64,000 bases of DNA from Pontibacter actiniarum (GTDB lineage: Bacteria > Bacteroidota > Bacteroidia > Cytophagales > Hymenobacteraceae). The notes beneath the pieces are model-generated. The model was not told the origin of the DNA. It saw nothing but the letters and a program-made list of their open reading frames with translations, and searched no databases. The position numbers and the translations under genes were made by a program. Where the stretch lies: NCBI RefSeq assembly GCF_003585765.1, contig NZ_CP021235.1, positions 1,984,001-2,048,000 on the forward strand. Reading direction: 5' to 3'. Below are positions 42,152-51,146 of this stretch, one piece after another (within the stretch, counting starts at the first letter, position 1; the number at the start of each line of letters is the position of its first letter).

Positions 42152-44116
42152 ATGCAAACGTTAAACAGTACCGTTCCTTTCAAATCACAGAACTCCATGC
42201 CCCGGCTGAACCTGCTGGAGGAGACACGTTTTGAGAAACTTCCGGTAAGCGTTTTCCCGGACCAGCACATCGCCTCTGTGTCGGTGGCAAAACGCATTGC
42301 TGACCTGATCAGGGATAAGCAAAACAAGGGGCAGCAGGCTGTACTGGGGCTGGCGACCGGCGCCACGCCGGTGGGGGTGTATGCAGAGCTGGTGCGCATG
42401 CACCGCGAGGAAGGACTTAGCTTCCGCAACGTCATCACCTTCAACCTGGACGAGTACTACCCGATGCAGCCGGATGCGGCGCAGAGCTACGTGACGTTCA
42501 TGAACGAGAACCTCTTCGACCATATCGACATCGAAAAGGCAAACGTGCACGTACCGGACGGCACCCTGCCGAAAGAGGAAATACACGCCTACTGCCTCAA
42601 CTACGAACGCCAGATAGAAGAGGTAGGCGGGCTGGACCTGCAGATCCTGGGCATCGGCCGTACGGGCCACATCGGGTTTAACGAGCCGGGCTCGGCACCA
42701 AACTCTGGTACGCGCCTCGTAACCTTGGACGACCTGACCCGCCGCGACGCTGCCCGCGACTTCGGCGGCAAGGAGAATGTACCGACCAAAGCCATCACCA
42801 TGGGCATCGGCACCATCTTCAAAGCACGCGAAATTATCCTGATGGCCTGGAGCCAGAAGAAAGCGCCGATCATCAAAAAAGCGGTAGAGGGAGAGATGTC
42901 CAGCGAGGTGCCTGCCACTTACCTGCAGCTGTCGAACAGCGTAGAGTTTGTGCTGGATGATGACGCTGCCTCTGAGCTGACTCGCTTTAATACCCCGTGG
43001 CTTGTAAAGGACTGCGTGTGGGATGAGCAGCTGACGAAGAAGGCGGTGATCTGGCTCTCAGAAAAACTGGGTAAGCCTATCCTGAAACTGACCGACGAAG
43101 ACTACAACACGCATGGTATGGCGCAGCTGGCCACCGAGTTCGGCCCTGCCTATAACATCAACATAGATATCTTTAACAAGATACAGCACACCATTACCGG
43201 CTGGCCGGGAGGCAAGCCAAACGCAGACGACACGCAGCGCCCAGAGCGGGCCGAGCCGGCGCAGAAACGCGTTATTATCTTCTCTCCTCACCCGGACGAT
43301 GATGTCATCTCCATGGGTGGTACATTTATCCGACTGGTGGACCAGGGCCACGATGTGCATGTGGCCTACCAAACCTCGGGCAACACCGCCGTTTGGGATG
43401 ATGATGTGCTCCGCTACATGGAGTTCGCCATTGACTTTAACAAGAGCATTGGCAGCGACACCAGCCGTTTGCGCCAGATCTACGACGACATGCGCGGCTT
43501 TATCGAGGAGAAACAGCCGAACCAGGTAGACACGCAGGAGATACTGAACGTGAAAGGCTTTATCCGTAAGAGCGAAGCCTACGCCGGTGCGCGTTACGCC
43601 GGGCTGGAGGATGAGAACATCCACTTCATGGCCCTGCCTTTCTACGAGACGGGCAAGCGCAAGAAGAACTCTGTTACCGATAAGGACATTGAGCTGACGA
43701 TGGACCTGCTACAGCGGGTGAAGCCGCAGCAGGTTTTTGCCGCCGGCGACTTTGCAGACCCGCACGGCACGCACATCGTGTGCTTTAAGATAGTGGTAGA
43801 GGCACTGCAGCGCCTGCGCCAAACAGAAGAGTGGGCTAACGACTGCTGGCTTTGGATGTACCGCGGCGCATGGCATGAGTTCGAAACCCATGAGATCGAG
43901 ATGGCTGTGCCGCTCTCGCCACAGGAGGTGATCCGTAAGCGTGAGGCTATCTTCAAACATCAATCACAGAAAGACAGACCGGTTTTCCCGGGCGACGACG
44001 CGCGCGAGTTTTGGGTGCGTGCCGAAGAGCGTAACCGTGAAACCGCTGAAAATTACCATAAACTTGGCCTTGCCGATTACGAGGCCATGGAGGCATTCGT
44101 GCGTTACAATTTCTAA
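42152..44116 (+). CDS. nagB: Glucosamine-6-phosphate deaminase fused to a PIG-L/LmbE deacetylase domain
   Basis: A 654-residue two-domain enzyme. Residues about 15-290 are NagB: TFNLDEYYPMQ keeps the catalytic Asp, and GIGRTGHIGFNEPGS keeps His and Glu, but the position of Asp141 of E. coli NagB (NDGH) is Thr (RTGH). The second domain from about 370 is PIG-L/LmbE: FSPHPDDDVISMGG binds zinc through His-Asp-Asp, and DPHGTH near 535 gives the last His. The first domain makes fructose-6-phosphate and ammonia from glucosamine-6-phosphate; the second would remove an N-acetyl group from a GlcNAc derivative. This fusion is known in Bacteroidota. It follows the ROK gene by 37 bases. Confidence 0.88.
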   Translation: MQTLNSTVPFKSQNSMPRLNLLEETRFEKLPVSVFPDQHIASVSVAKRIADLIRDKQNKGQQAVLGLATGATPVGVYAELVRMHREEGLSFRNVITFNLDEYYPMQPDAAQSYVTFMNENLFDHIDIEKANVHVPDGTLPKEEIHAYCLNYERQIEEVGGLDLQILGIGRTGHIGFNEPGSAPNSGTRLVTLDDLTRRDAARDFGGKENVPTKAITMGIGTIFKAREIILMAWSQKKAPIIKKAVEGEMSSEVPATYLQLSNSVEFVLDDDAASELTRFNTPWLVKDCVWDEQLTKKAVIWLSEKLGKPILKLTDEDYNTHGMAQLATEFGPAYNINIDIFNKIQHTITGWPGGKPNADDTQRPERAEPAQKRVIIFSPHPDDDVISMGGTFIRLVDQGHDVHVAYQTSGNTAVWDDDVLRYMEFAIDFNKSIGSDTSRLRQIYDDMRGFIEEKQPNQVDTQEILNVKGFIRKSEAYAGARYAGLEDENIHFMALPFYETGKRKKNSVTDKDIELTMDLLQRVKPQQVFAAGDFADPHGTHIVCFKIVVEALQRLRQTEEWANDCWLWMYRGAWHEFETHEIEMAVPLSPQEVIRKREAIFKHQSQKDRPVFPGDDAREFWVRAEERNRETAENYHKLGLADYEAMEAFVRYNF

Positions 44117-44168
44117 ACCATCCTTTCTCTAGGACACACATAGGATCATTTGAGAGTTTAGAGCCACG

Positions 44169-44202
44169 AAAAAAGCCCGCTCAGTTTCTGAGCGGGCTTT
44201 TC
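44169..44202. terminator. Bidirectional terminator between nagB and the efflux operon
   Basis: Stem AAAAGCCCGCTCA / TGAGCGGGCTTTT with a 5-base loop, poly-A before and T-rich after. It separates convergent operons and can serve both. Confidence 0.88.
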
Positions 44203-44261
44203 TGTTTTTACGGAGTCTTAAAACTGCTTTTCAGTCCCCGGTGGAGTTACTTACTGCACGG

Positions 44262-45695
44262 CTACTTCCACCCGCCACCCAAGGCCCGGTAGATATTGAC
44301 CATGGCATTCATCTGCTGCATCTTGGTTTCGATAAGGTCAAACCTGGACTCCAGGGCATCGCGCTGGGTCATCAGCACCTCCATGTAATCTGCCCTTGCA
44401 GAGGCAAACAGCATGTTGGAGATCACCACCGATTGGTTCAGCGCCTCCACTTCCTGTGCTTTTAAATCGTAGCTTTTTTCCAGGTTGTTGATTCTCGCTA
44501 ACTGGTTCGCCACCTCCACATACGCATTCAGGATGGTGCGCTCGTAATTGTACACGGCCTGAATCTGCTTTGCATTGGCGCTGTTATAGTCGGCTTTAAT
44601 CGCGTTTCTGTTAACCAGCGGTGCCACCAGGTCTCCCGTCAGCGAGTACAGCAGCGATTCCGGCGTCTTTAGCAGGTACGACGGGTTGAAGGCATTGAAG
44701 CCTATACCTGCCGAGATGCCTAAAGAAGGATAAAAGCGGGCCTTCGCCACCTTTATATCCAGTTTGGCAGCAGTCAGGTCCAGCTCGGCCTGTTTGATGT
44801 CAGCACGGTTTTGCAGCAGCTGTGCAGGAATACCTGCCTGTATGGTCTCAGGAATCAGGTTCTCGAACGTTTCATCGTTCCGTTGAACTGGCTGCGGGAA
44901 CCTGCCCACCAGAAAGTTGATCCTGTTCTCAGTTTCTATGATCCTTTGCTGTATGTCGTACTGCAGGCTCTTTGTGTGGAGCACCTGTGCCTGAAACCGG
45001 CGAACGGCCAGCTCCGTAACGCGGGTGGCTTCTTTCTGCAGTTTTACAATCTCGAGGGCATTGTTCTGAATCTCGATGTTCTTCTGCACAATGGCCAACT
45101 GGTTATCAAGGGCCAGCAGTTCATAGTATGAATCAGCAATTTCAGCAATCAGGTTCGTAACCATAAAGTTCCTTCCCTCAACGCTGGACAGGTACCTGTT
45201 AACGGCTGCTTTCTTGGCATTGTGCAGCTTGCTCCAGATATCCACTTCCCAGGTTGCATAAGCCCCCACCAGGTAATCCTGCAACGGCTCCGGCATTTCT
45301 TTCCCCGGTTTTATATCGGTGGTGGCCTCCATGGCCCCTATGTTCGTGTACCTTGGCACCTTGTCTACTCCGGCAGCGCCTTTCAACCCCACAAACGGCA
45401 GGTACTCCCCTTTCCGGGCCCTTACTTCGTTTCGTGAGATTTCGATTTCCTGCAGCGTGATGTTCAACTCCTGGTTGTTACTCAAGGCGGTATCTATCAA
45501 GGCAATCAGGTTCGGGTCGGTGAAGTACTCTTTCCACTGCAGCGTTGCTGTGTTGATAGTGTCCTGCGAGTTATTAAAACTCGCAGGTACTGTTGTGTTC
45601 GCTGTTCTTTCAACTACTGACGGAGTAACACATGCCGTAACGGTTAACGACAGGCAGGCAATCCCCAGGCATTTATATAGGACTCTTTTAAACAT
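44262..45695 (-). CDS. Outer-membrane efflux factor (TolC/OprM family) lipoprotein
   Basis: About 477 residues from ATG 45693-45695, overlapping the end of the RND pump gene by 8 bases; an ATG four codons upstream (45707) is also possible. The signal peptide ends in a lipobox (TVTAC), as in OprM-type channels. Two OEP repeats are visible: residues near 60-260 (NNQELNITLQEIEISRNEVR; YYELLALDNQLAIVQKNIEI) and 270-470 (RADIKQAELDLTAAKLDIKV; YEVL-like DYMEVLMTQRDALESRFDLI). It is the exit duct of the tripartite pump and last gene of the operon. Confidence 0.93.
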   Translation of the reverse strand: MFKRVLYKCLGIACLSLTVTACVTPSVVERTANTTVPASFNNSQDTINTATLQWKEYFTDPNLIALIDTALSNNQELNITLQEIEISRNEVRARKGEYLPFVGLKGAAGVDKVPRYTNIGAMEATTDIKPGKEMPEPLQDYLVGAYATWEVDIWSKLHNAKKAAVNRYLSSVEGRNFMVTNLIAEIADSYYELLALDNQLAIVQKNIEIQNNALEIVKLQKEATRVTELAVRRFQAQVLHTKSLQYDIQQRIIETENRINFLVGRFPQPVQRNDETFENLIPETIQAGIPAQLLQNRADIKQAELDLTAAKLDIKVAKARFYPSLGISAGIGFNAFNPSYLLKTPESLLYSLTGDLVAPLVNRNAIKADYNSANAKQIQAVYNYERTILNAYVEVANQLARINNLEKSYDLKAQEVEALNQSVVISNMLFASARADYMEVLMTQRDALESRFDLIETKMQQMNAMVNIYRALGGGWK

Positions 45696-48600
45696 TGTGA
45701 TGGACATAATCTTCGGTTAAAGGAACTTCATCTTCATCTTTGATCAGGTGACGGCCGTCTGCCATGCGGGCGAATATGTAGTACAAGCCCGGCACAATGA
45801 CTACCCCGAAAATTGTTCCGAACAACATACCACCGAGGGCGGAGGCACCAATTGTCCGGTTACCAATAGCTCCAGCACCGGTTGCAATAATCAACGGTAT
45901 CAAGCCCGCGATAAAGGCGAAAGAGGTCATCAGGATTGGGCGGAAACGCACTTTGGCACCTTCGATGGCGGCGTCAAATATTGTGGCTCCCTCCTGCCGC
46001 TTCTGCACGGCAAACTCTACAATGAGCACGGCGTTTTTACCCAGCAAGCCGACCAGCATGATAAGGCCTACCTGCGCGTAGATGTTGTTCTCCAGCCCCA
46101 TCAGCTTCAGCAGCAAAAACGAGCCAAACACACCCACCGGCAGCGACAACACCACCGCCAGCGGAATAATAAAGCTCTCATACTGTGCCGCCAGCACGAA
46201 GTAGACGAACATCACCACAATGATAAACACATACAGGGCCTCATTCCCTCTGCTAGCCTCGTCATAAGAAAGGCCTTCCCAGGCGATGTCGTACCCTTTT
46301 GGCAGGGTTTCTTTCGCCACTTCGCGTATGGCCTGAATGGCATCTGCCGTAGTATAGCCTTTGGCCGGGAGCCCCTGTATAGCCGCTGAGTTATACATGT
46401 TGAAACGGGTAACCTCGTTAGGGCCCTGCGTTTTCTTCAGCTTCATGAAGGCTGAGTAAGGCACCATTTCGCCGCTCTCGTTTTTAACATACAGCTTTAA
46501 GATATCGGACGGGAGCCTTCTGAATTTAGGGTCTGACTGCACGTATACTTTGAAGAACTGCCCGAATTTGATGAAGCCCTGCTCATAGGTACTACCAATC
46601 AGAATGTTGAGGTTCTCCATCGCTTTATCGATCGTCACGCCTTTTTGCATGGCCAGGTTATTGTCTATCTCCAGCTCGTACTGCGGATAGTTGGCGGCAA
46701 AGAAGGTAAACAAGCCGGTAAGCTCTTTACGCTTGCGCAGGTTGTCCAGGAACTCCTGGTTCACCTTGTCGAACTCATGGTAGTCTGTTTCGGTGTTTTT
46801 ATCCAGCAAACGCATGGAGAAACCGCCTGAGGAACCGAAGCCCGGGATGGCCGGCGGCTCAAAGAACTCGATAACAGCCCCAAGGCCTTTTGACTTCTCT
46901 TCCAGCTCCTCCATAATCTCTTTCACGGTATGATCGCGCTCCGACCAGTTTTTAAGGTTGATCAGACAGGTTCCCGCGTTAGAGCCCCTACCTTCGGTCA
47001 TGATCTCGTAGCCTGCCAAAGAGGACACTGACTCTACCCCTTCAATCTCTTCGCAGACTTTCTGCAGCTTTTGAGACACCTGGTTGGTTTTTTCAAGGGT
47101 AGATCCCGGAGGGGTCTGGATGATGGCGTAAATGGTACCCTGGTCTTCGTTAGGGATGAATCCTGACGGCAGAATTTGGTTTTCGTATACTATGCCGGCA
47201 CCAAACGCCAACAAGATGATCCAGGTGAGCCACCTTCTGCTAACAATAGAGGTAAGCAGGCCCACATACTTGCCGGTAAGCTTATCGAAGCCTCTGTTAA
47301 AACCGTCAAGCGTGCGGGTTAACACGTTCGACTTCTTCGGTTGACCATGGTGGTTCTTTAGCAGCATGGCGCACAGCACCGGAGTAAGCGTAAGGGCGAT
47401 AACGGCCGAGATGACAATGGAACTGGCCATCGTAATCGAGAACTGGCGGTAAAAAGTACCCACCGGCCCCGACATGAACGAAATCGGCAGGAACACCGAT
47501 ACCATTACTGCTGTGATCGCGATAATAGCACCGCTGATTTCGCCAAGCACTTTCTGAACCGCTCTGTAAGGCGATAAATGCGGCTCTTCCTCCATCTTAG
47601 CATGGACGGCCTCGACGACCACAATCGCATCGTCCACCACAATACCGATGGCCAGTACGAGTGCGAAAAGCGTAACCAGGTTAATGGAAAGCCCGAAGAA
47701 CTGAATCACAAAGAAGGCCCCTATCAGGGACACGGGCACAGCCAGAATCGGGATCAGCGTGGAGCGCCAGTCGCCAAGGAAGATGAACACAACAATGGCA
47801 ACAAGTATAAAGGCATCCCGAAGGGTGTGGATTACCTGCTCTATAGAAGCATCCAGGAACGGGGAAACGTCATAGCTGATTTTGTAGTCCATCCCCGGCG
47901 GGAAGTACGGCCGCATTTCCTCGAGCTTGTCTTTCACCTCTGCAATTACATCGCTGGCGTTACTGCCGTAGTTCTGCTTCAGTACAATGGCCGCTGAAGG
48001 ATGGCCATCCAGGTTGGAATAGATATCAAAGAACTCACTGCCCAACTCTACGGTAGCGATGTCCTTCAGGTGTATGCTTTCGCCTTCGGCGTTGGCCCGG
48101 ATAATGATATTCTCGTACTCTTCCGGCTCGCTGTACCTCCCTTTGTAGGTAAGCACATATTCAAGCGACTGGGCGGCTATACCCGAGCTTTGGCCAATTC
48201 TACCGGGGCGGCCAATGATACTTTGCTCCCCTAGCGCCTCCATTACCTCTTCTACCGAGATGCTGTAGGCCCGCATACGGTCAGGGTTTAGCCATACACG
48301 CATCGCATACCTGCGGCTACCAAGAATCTGCGCCCTGGCGACCCCTTTGGTACGCTGAATTTCCGGGATCATTTTAACGGTGGCGTAGTTGAACAGGAAC
48401 TTTTCGTCCATGCTCTCATTCTTAGAGTAGAGGTTGACGTACATCAACATACTCGGCTGGATGGGCGTGATCACCACACCTTCGCGCTGCACCAGCTCCG
48501 GTAGGAGTGGCATGACCTGGTCCACCCTTGTTTTCACCCGGACGACGGCATCGTTGGGGTCGGTGCCCGGCTCAAAGATCACCCTAAGGGTAGCCTCACC

Positions 48601-48855
48601 GGCACTTGTGGCATCAGTGGCGATATAGCGCATCCCCTCCACGCCGTTTATAGCCTGCTCTAAGGTTATCAGCGTGGACTTTACCAGCACATCGGCACTG
48701 GAGCCGGGGTAGGCGATAAAGATGTTGACTGTAGTCGGGGCAATTTCCGGGAATTGGGATATAGGCAGCTGTCTGATAGCCAGGGAGCCTACAAACACAA
48801 TCATGACCGATATGACAATCGCAAATACGGGTCGTTTTATAAACTTACTAAACAT
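45688..48855 (-). CDS. RND multidrug efflux pump inner-membrane subunit (HAE1/AcrB family)
   Basis: A 1055-residue proton-driven exporter, full length for AcrB-type pumps. It opens with FIKRPVFAIVISVMIVFVGS, then LPISQFPEIAPTTVNIFIAY. The TM4 proton relay is GIVVDDAIVVVEAVH near 405-420 with the Asp pair, and TM helices repeat in the second half (LAAQYESFIIPLAVVLSLPV; VGLLGKNAVLIVEFA with the TM10 Lys). It exports amphipathic compounds from periplasm or inner leaflet. Order is adaptor-pump-duct, with 25 bases between adaptor and pump. No regulator gene adjoins. Confidence 0.96.
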   Translation of the reverse strand: MFSKFIKRPVFAIVISVMIVFVGSLAIRQLPISQFPEIAPTTVNIFIAYPGSSADVLVKSTLITLEQAINGVEGMRYIATDATSAGEATLRVIFEPGTDPNDAVVRVKTRVDQVMPLLPELVQREGVVITPIQPSMLMYVNLYSKNESMDEKFLFNYATVKMIPEIQRTKGVARAQILGSRRYAMRVWLNPDRMRAYSISVEEVMEALGEQSIIGRPGRIGQSSGIAAQSLEYVLTYKGRYSEPEEYENIIIRANAEGESIHLKDIATVELGSEFFDIYSNLDGHPSAAIVLKQNYGSNASDVIAEVKDKLEEMRPYFPPGMDYKISYDVSPFLDASIEQVIHTLRDAFILVAIVVFIFLGDWRSTLIPILAVPVSLIGAFFVIQFFGLSINLVTLFALVLAIGIVVDDAIVVVEAVHAKMEEEPHLSPYRAVQKVLGEISGAIIAITAVMVSVFLPISFMSGPVGTFYRQFSITMASSIVISAVIALTLTPVLCAMLLKNHHGQPKKSNVLTRTLDGFNRGFDKLTGKYVGLLTSIVSRRWLTWIILLAFGAGIVYENQILPSGFIPNEDQGTIYAIIQTPPGSTLEKTNQVSQKLQKVCEEIEGVESVSSLAGYEIMTEGRGSNAGTCLINLKNWSERDHTVKEIMEELEEKSKGLGAVIEFFEPPAIPGFGSSGGFSMRLLDKNTETDYHEFDKVNQEFLDNLRKRKELTGLFTFFAANYPQYELEIDNNLAMQKGVTIDKAMENLNILIGSTYEQGFIKFGQFFKVYVQSDPKFRRLPSDILKLYVKNESGEMVPYSAFMKLKKTQGPNEVTRFNMYNSAAIQGLPAKGYTTADAIQAIREVAKETLPKGYDIAWEGLSYDEASRGNEALYVFIIVVMFVYFVLAAQYESFIIPLAVVLSLPVGVFGSFLLLKLMGLENNIYAQVGLIMLVGLLGKNAVLIVEFAVQKRQEGATIFDAAIEGAKVRFRPILMTSFAFIAGLIPLIIATGAGAIGNRTIGASALGGMLFGTIFGVVIVPGLYYIFARMADGRHLIKDEDEVPLTEDYVHHNV

Positions 48856-48880
48856 TTCTTCTGATTTTTAGGACACCTGA

Positions 48881-49963
48881 TTACTCTGCATATAGATCCA
48901 ACTGGGACAGGACAGTGCTAGGCTCCACGAATTTGTAGTGTATTTTTTCATTTTCCCGTACCAGGCGCAGGCCTTCCAGCAGGAACTTATCTCCTTCAGC
49001 CAGGCCGTCTTGTACAGCGTAAATGTGCGGCATCTCCGCTGCCACGGTAATCTCGCGCGACTTAAGCACACCGTCTTTATCCACCACATACACATACTTC
49101 TTGTCCAGCACCTCAAAGGTGGCTTTCTGCGGGATAAGCAAAGCATTGGAAAGTGGCACGCTCATGAGGATGTTGCCTGTTTCGCCGTGCCTTAACAGCC
49201 TGTCCGGGTTAGGGAATGTGGCTCTGAAAGGAATGTTGCCCGTCTCGTTGTTGAAGTCGGCCTCGATTGTCTCCACTACACCGGGGTGGCTGAACAGCTT
49301 GTTGTTTGCCATCAACAGCTTCACTTTCACGGCGCTGTCCTGCTTTTCATGAGACTTGTAGTCCAGGTACTCGGCCTCTGGCACGTTGTAGTACACCCAC
49401 ATTTTGCTGTTGTCCGACAGGTTGGTGAGCAGCTCACCCTCATCCACCAGGCTACCCAGCCTTACATGGAAGCGGTCGATGATGCCATCAAACGGAGCTT
49501 TGATCTGCGTAAACTGCAGGTGAACTTTCGCCAGGGCCAGTTCTGCTTTGGCCTTGTCCAGCTTGGCTTTGGCCATAGCCAGTTCGTTAGGGGACACGAT
49601 GTTGCTGTCTGCCAGCTTCTTCGTGTTCTGGTACTCAATATCCGCAAAGTTCACCTCGGCCTGCGCGCTTTGCAGCTCTGCCTCATAAAGGGTCGGCGTA
49701 ATCTGGAACAGCAGCTGTCCTTTCTTTACCGTCTGCCCCTCGTCAACGAATATTTTCTGCAGGTAGCCCCGTTCCTGCGCTCTCAGTTCAATATGGCTTA
49801 TAGAATGGATCTGGCTTACGTAATCTTTTGTGACGGTCGTGTCCATTTTCATCGGACTAGTAACCATAAAGGTGACTTTCTCTTCCTTCTCTTCCTTTTT
49901 GGATTCACAGCTTGTATTGCACAATAAGGCGCACAAGCCCATGAGCATGAGAATTCTCTTCAT
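48881..49963 (-). CDS. RND efflux periplasmic adaptor (membrane fusion protein) lipoprotein
   Basis: A 360-residue adaptor from ATG 49961-49963; the frame runs 24 codons further upstream but only this start gives a lipoprotein signal (CNTSCESKKEEKEEK, Cys near 19). Barrel-sandwich halves are seen at GYLQKIFVDEGQTVKKGQLL near 70-90 and FTQIKAPFDGIIDRFHVRLG near 150-170, with an alpha-hairpin between (ELQSAQAEVNFADIEYQNTK). It links the pump to the outer-membrane duct. First gene of the operon. Confidence 0.93.
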   Translation of the reverse strand: MKRILMLMGLCALLCNTSCESKKEEKEEKVTFMVTSPMKMDTTVTKDYVSQIHSISHIELRAQERGYLQKIFVDEGQTVKKGQLLFQITPTLYEAELQSAQAEVNFADIEYQNTKKLADSNIVSPNELAMAKAKLDKAKAELALAKVHLQFTQIKAPFDGIIDRFHVRLGSLVDEGELLTNLSDNSKMWVYYNVPEAEYLDYKSHEKQDSAVKVKLLMANNKLFSHPGVVETIEADFNNETGNIPFRATFPNPDRLLRHGETGNILMSVPLSNALLIPQKATFEVLDKKYVYVVDKDGVLKSREITVAAEMPHIYAVQDGLAEGDKFLLEGLRLVRENEKIHYKFVEPSTVLSQLDLYAE

Positions 49964-50284
49964 GATGATTTTTGCTTTTAAAACAAAGGGTTTATTAACG
50001 ATTGACTTGAAATGAGAAACCACACGGTACACCAACGCACACAGGCAGCAGGGGGCCGCCGGAGAGCAGGCTGTGAACAGCTTTTAAAATGATGCACAAT
50101 GAAATGCAGTTACCGCAGCACGGGTAACTACGGCACCACAACAGCGCTGGGGCAGGCGCTGCTTTCGCTAAAGCCCGATGAAAACCGGAACGCGAAAGCT
50201 TGGGCTACAGCTGCGTTAACGCTACCTGTGCCCGGCCATACGGCTGCGTGGTGATGGCAAGCTATACTTGCTGAAGAGGGTTTA
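49964..50284. other. Upstream region of the RND operon
   Basis: 321 bases between the adaptor start and the stop of the small membrane protein upstream. It should hold the efflux promoter, but I see no clear minus-strand TAnnTTTG. A TATACTT heptamer lies at 50263. The two units could also be one transcript, since I see no strong terminator between them. Confidence 0.4.
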
Positions 50285-50710
50285 CTATATCCTGAATACC
50301 TGTAGCAGGAGGTACCTTTTATGGGATAGCTTAGAGAAAAAGTGCTTACAGAAGCGTAAGCTTGCCTGAACAAAGCAGATGAAATACGCCAGCGCAAGGG
50401 CGTACAGAAGCGATGTGAAGTAAGGGTTGTTGCTTAAAAGCTTTTTAAGCGCAACAAAGTCAAGTGAGTCGTCCTCTCCGTCCGTGGCTTCAATGCTGAA
50501 GTCTTTGTCGAGGTTGTAGGAAGAGTATTTTGGGGCAGCGATCTGGGCTTCCTGCACGGAACCCAGGCTGGCGAATACGGATCCCTGAAGGCTATTTTCT
50601 GCAGCAGCATAGCGAGACAGCTCCTGGTAGGTAGGCACATATAGTTGGCCATACACAATCCCCAGGAGGACACTAAGCGACAGAAGGTATTTTAAAAAAG
50701 CCTTAATCAT
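50285..50710 (-). CDS. Small membrane protein with exported middle, unknown function
   Basis: A 141-residue frame from ATG 50708-50710. A hydrophobic N-terminal segment (about 4-22) and a C-terminal one (about 98-116) enclose an acidic exported part (SYNLDKDFSIEATDGEDDS). It has protein-like composition and a near-perfect promoter directly upstream, so I regard it as a real gene. The promoter is so close that the mRNA would be leaderless. It lies upstream of the RND operon on the same strand and might be co-regulated. No family recognised. Confidence 0.6.
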   Translation of the reverse strand: MIKAFLKYLLSLSVLLGIVYGQLYVPTYQELSRYAAAENSLQGSVFASLGSVQEAQIAAPKYSSYNLDKDFSIEATDGEDDSLDFVALKKLLSNNPYFTSLLYALALAYFICFVQASLRFCKHFFSKLSHKRYLLLQVFRI

Positions 50711-50717
50711 TTGATTG

Positions 50718-50749
50718 CAAAGCTACATCACATTAATTGTACAATCAAA
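50718..50749 (-). promoter_or_regulatory. Promoter with internal palindromic operator
   Basis: Minus-strand TTTG (50746-50749) and TAGCTTTG (50718-50725) are separated by 20 bases, an excellent -33/-7 match. The spacer holds ATTGTACAAT (50736-50745), a perfect palindrome that extends to 16 bases (50733-50748) with one mismatch. A repressor bound there would block polymerase. The -7 element ends seven bases before the ATG of the 50285-50710 gene. Confidence 0.7.
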
Positions 50750-51092
50750 TAGGCTAACATGAAATAATCTTTAAAAAAATGTAAGCCCTCCCACCAACAA
50801 GACACAACAAACTGTGCGCCAGCAATATAAAAACACAACTAATTTACCCCAAGTAGCCAGATACCCGAAGGACGCTCGTAAAATAATGGCTTCCTGCCCC
50901 TGTAGAACCAACCATAACACTACAAATCCGCAGCGTAGGGTTTCAGCACAAAACACCGAAAGCTTGTTTGACGCCACCGTACTTGTGCGGGTTCGGTACT
51001 CTCTCCGCTAACACTCTGGAACGAGCGTTTCAGTAACCGGCTTTGGCAAAGGAAGCCAGCCAGCCAAGTATAGCCCCAGAGTAGGGTAAACA
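50750..51092. other. Non-coding AT-rich gap
   Basis: About 340 bases between the promoter above and the terminator of the NagZ fusion gene. I see no gene, tRNA or repeat. One AAGTATA heptamer lies at 51066. Confidence 0.45.
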
Positions 51093-51123
51093 AAAAGGGG
51101 CTCCCAAGCTGGGAGCCCCTTTT
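51093..51123. terminator. Terminator of the NagZ-serine hydrolase gene
   Basis: Perfect 13-bp stem AAAAGGGGCTCCC / GGGAGCCCCTTTT with a 5-base loop; the minus-strand side ends in a T-run. It lies 24 bases beyond the stop codon. Confidence 0.9.
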
Positions 51124-51146
51124 CGTGTATTTGCTAAGGTCAGCGG

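Noticed and set aside
45748..46389. 213-residue plus-strand frame inside the RND pump gene
   Set aside because: It is the antisense shadow of a conserved pump gene and is rich in His, Gln and Arg as expected for such shadows.
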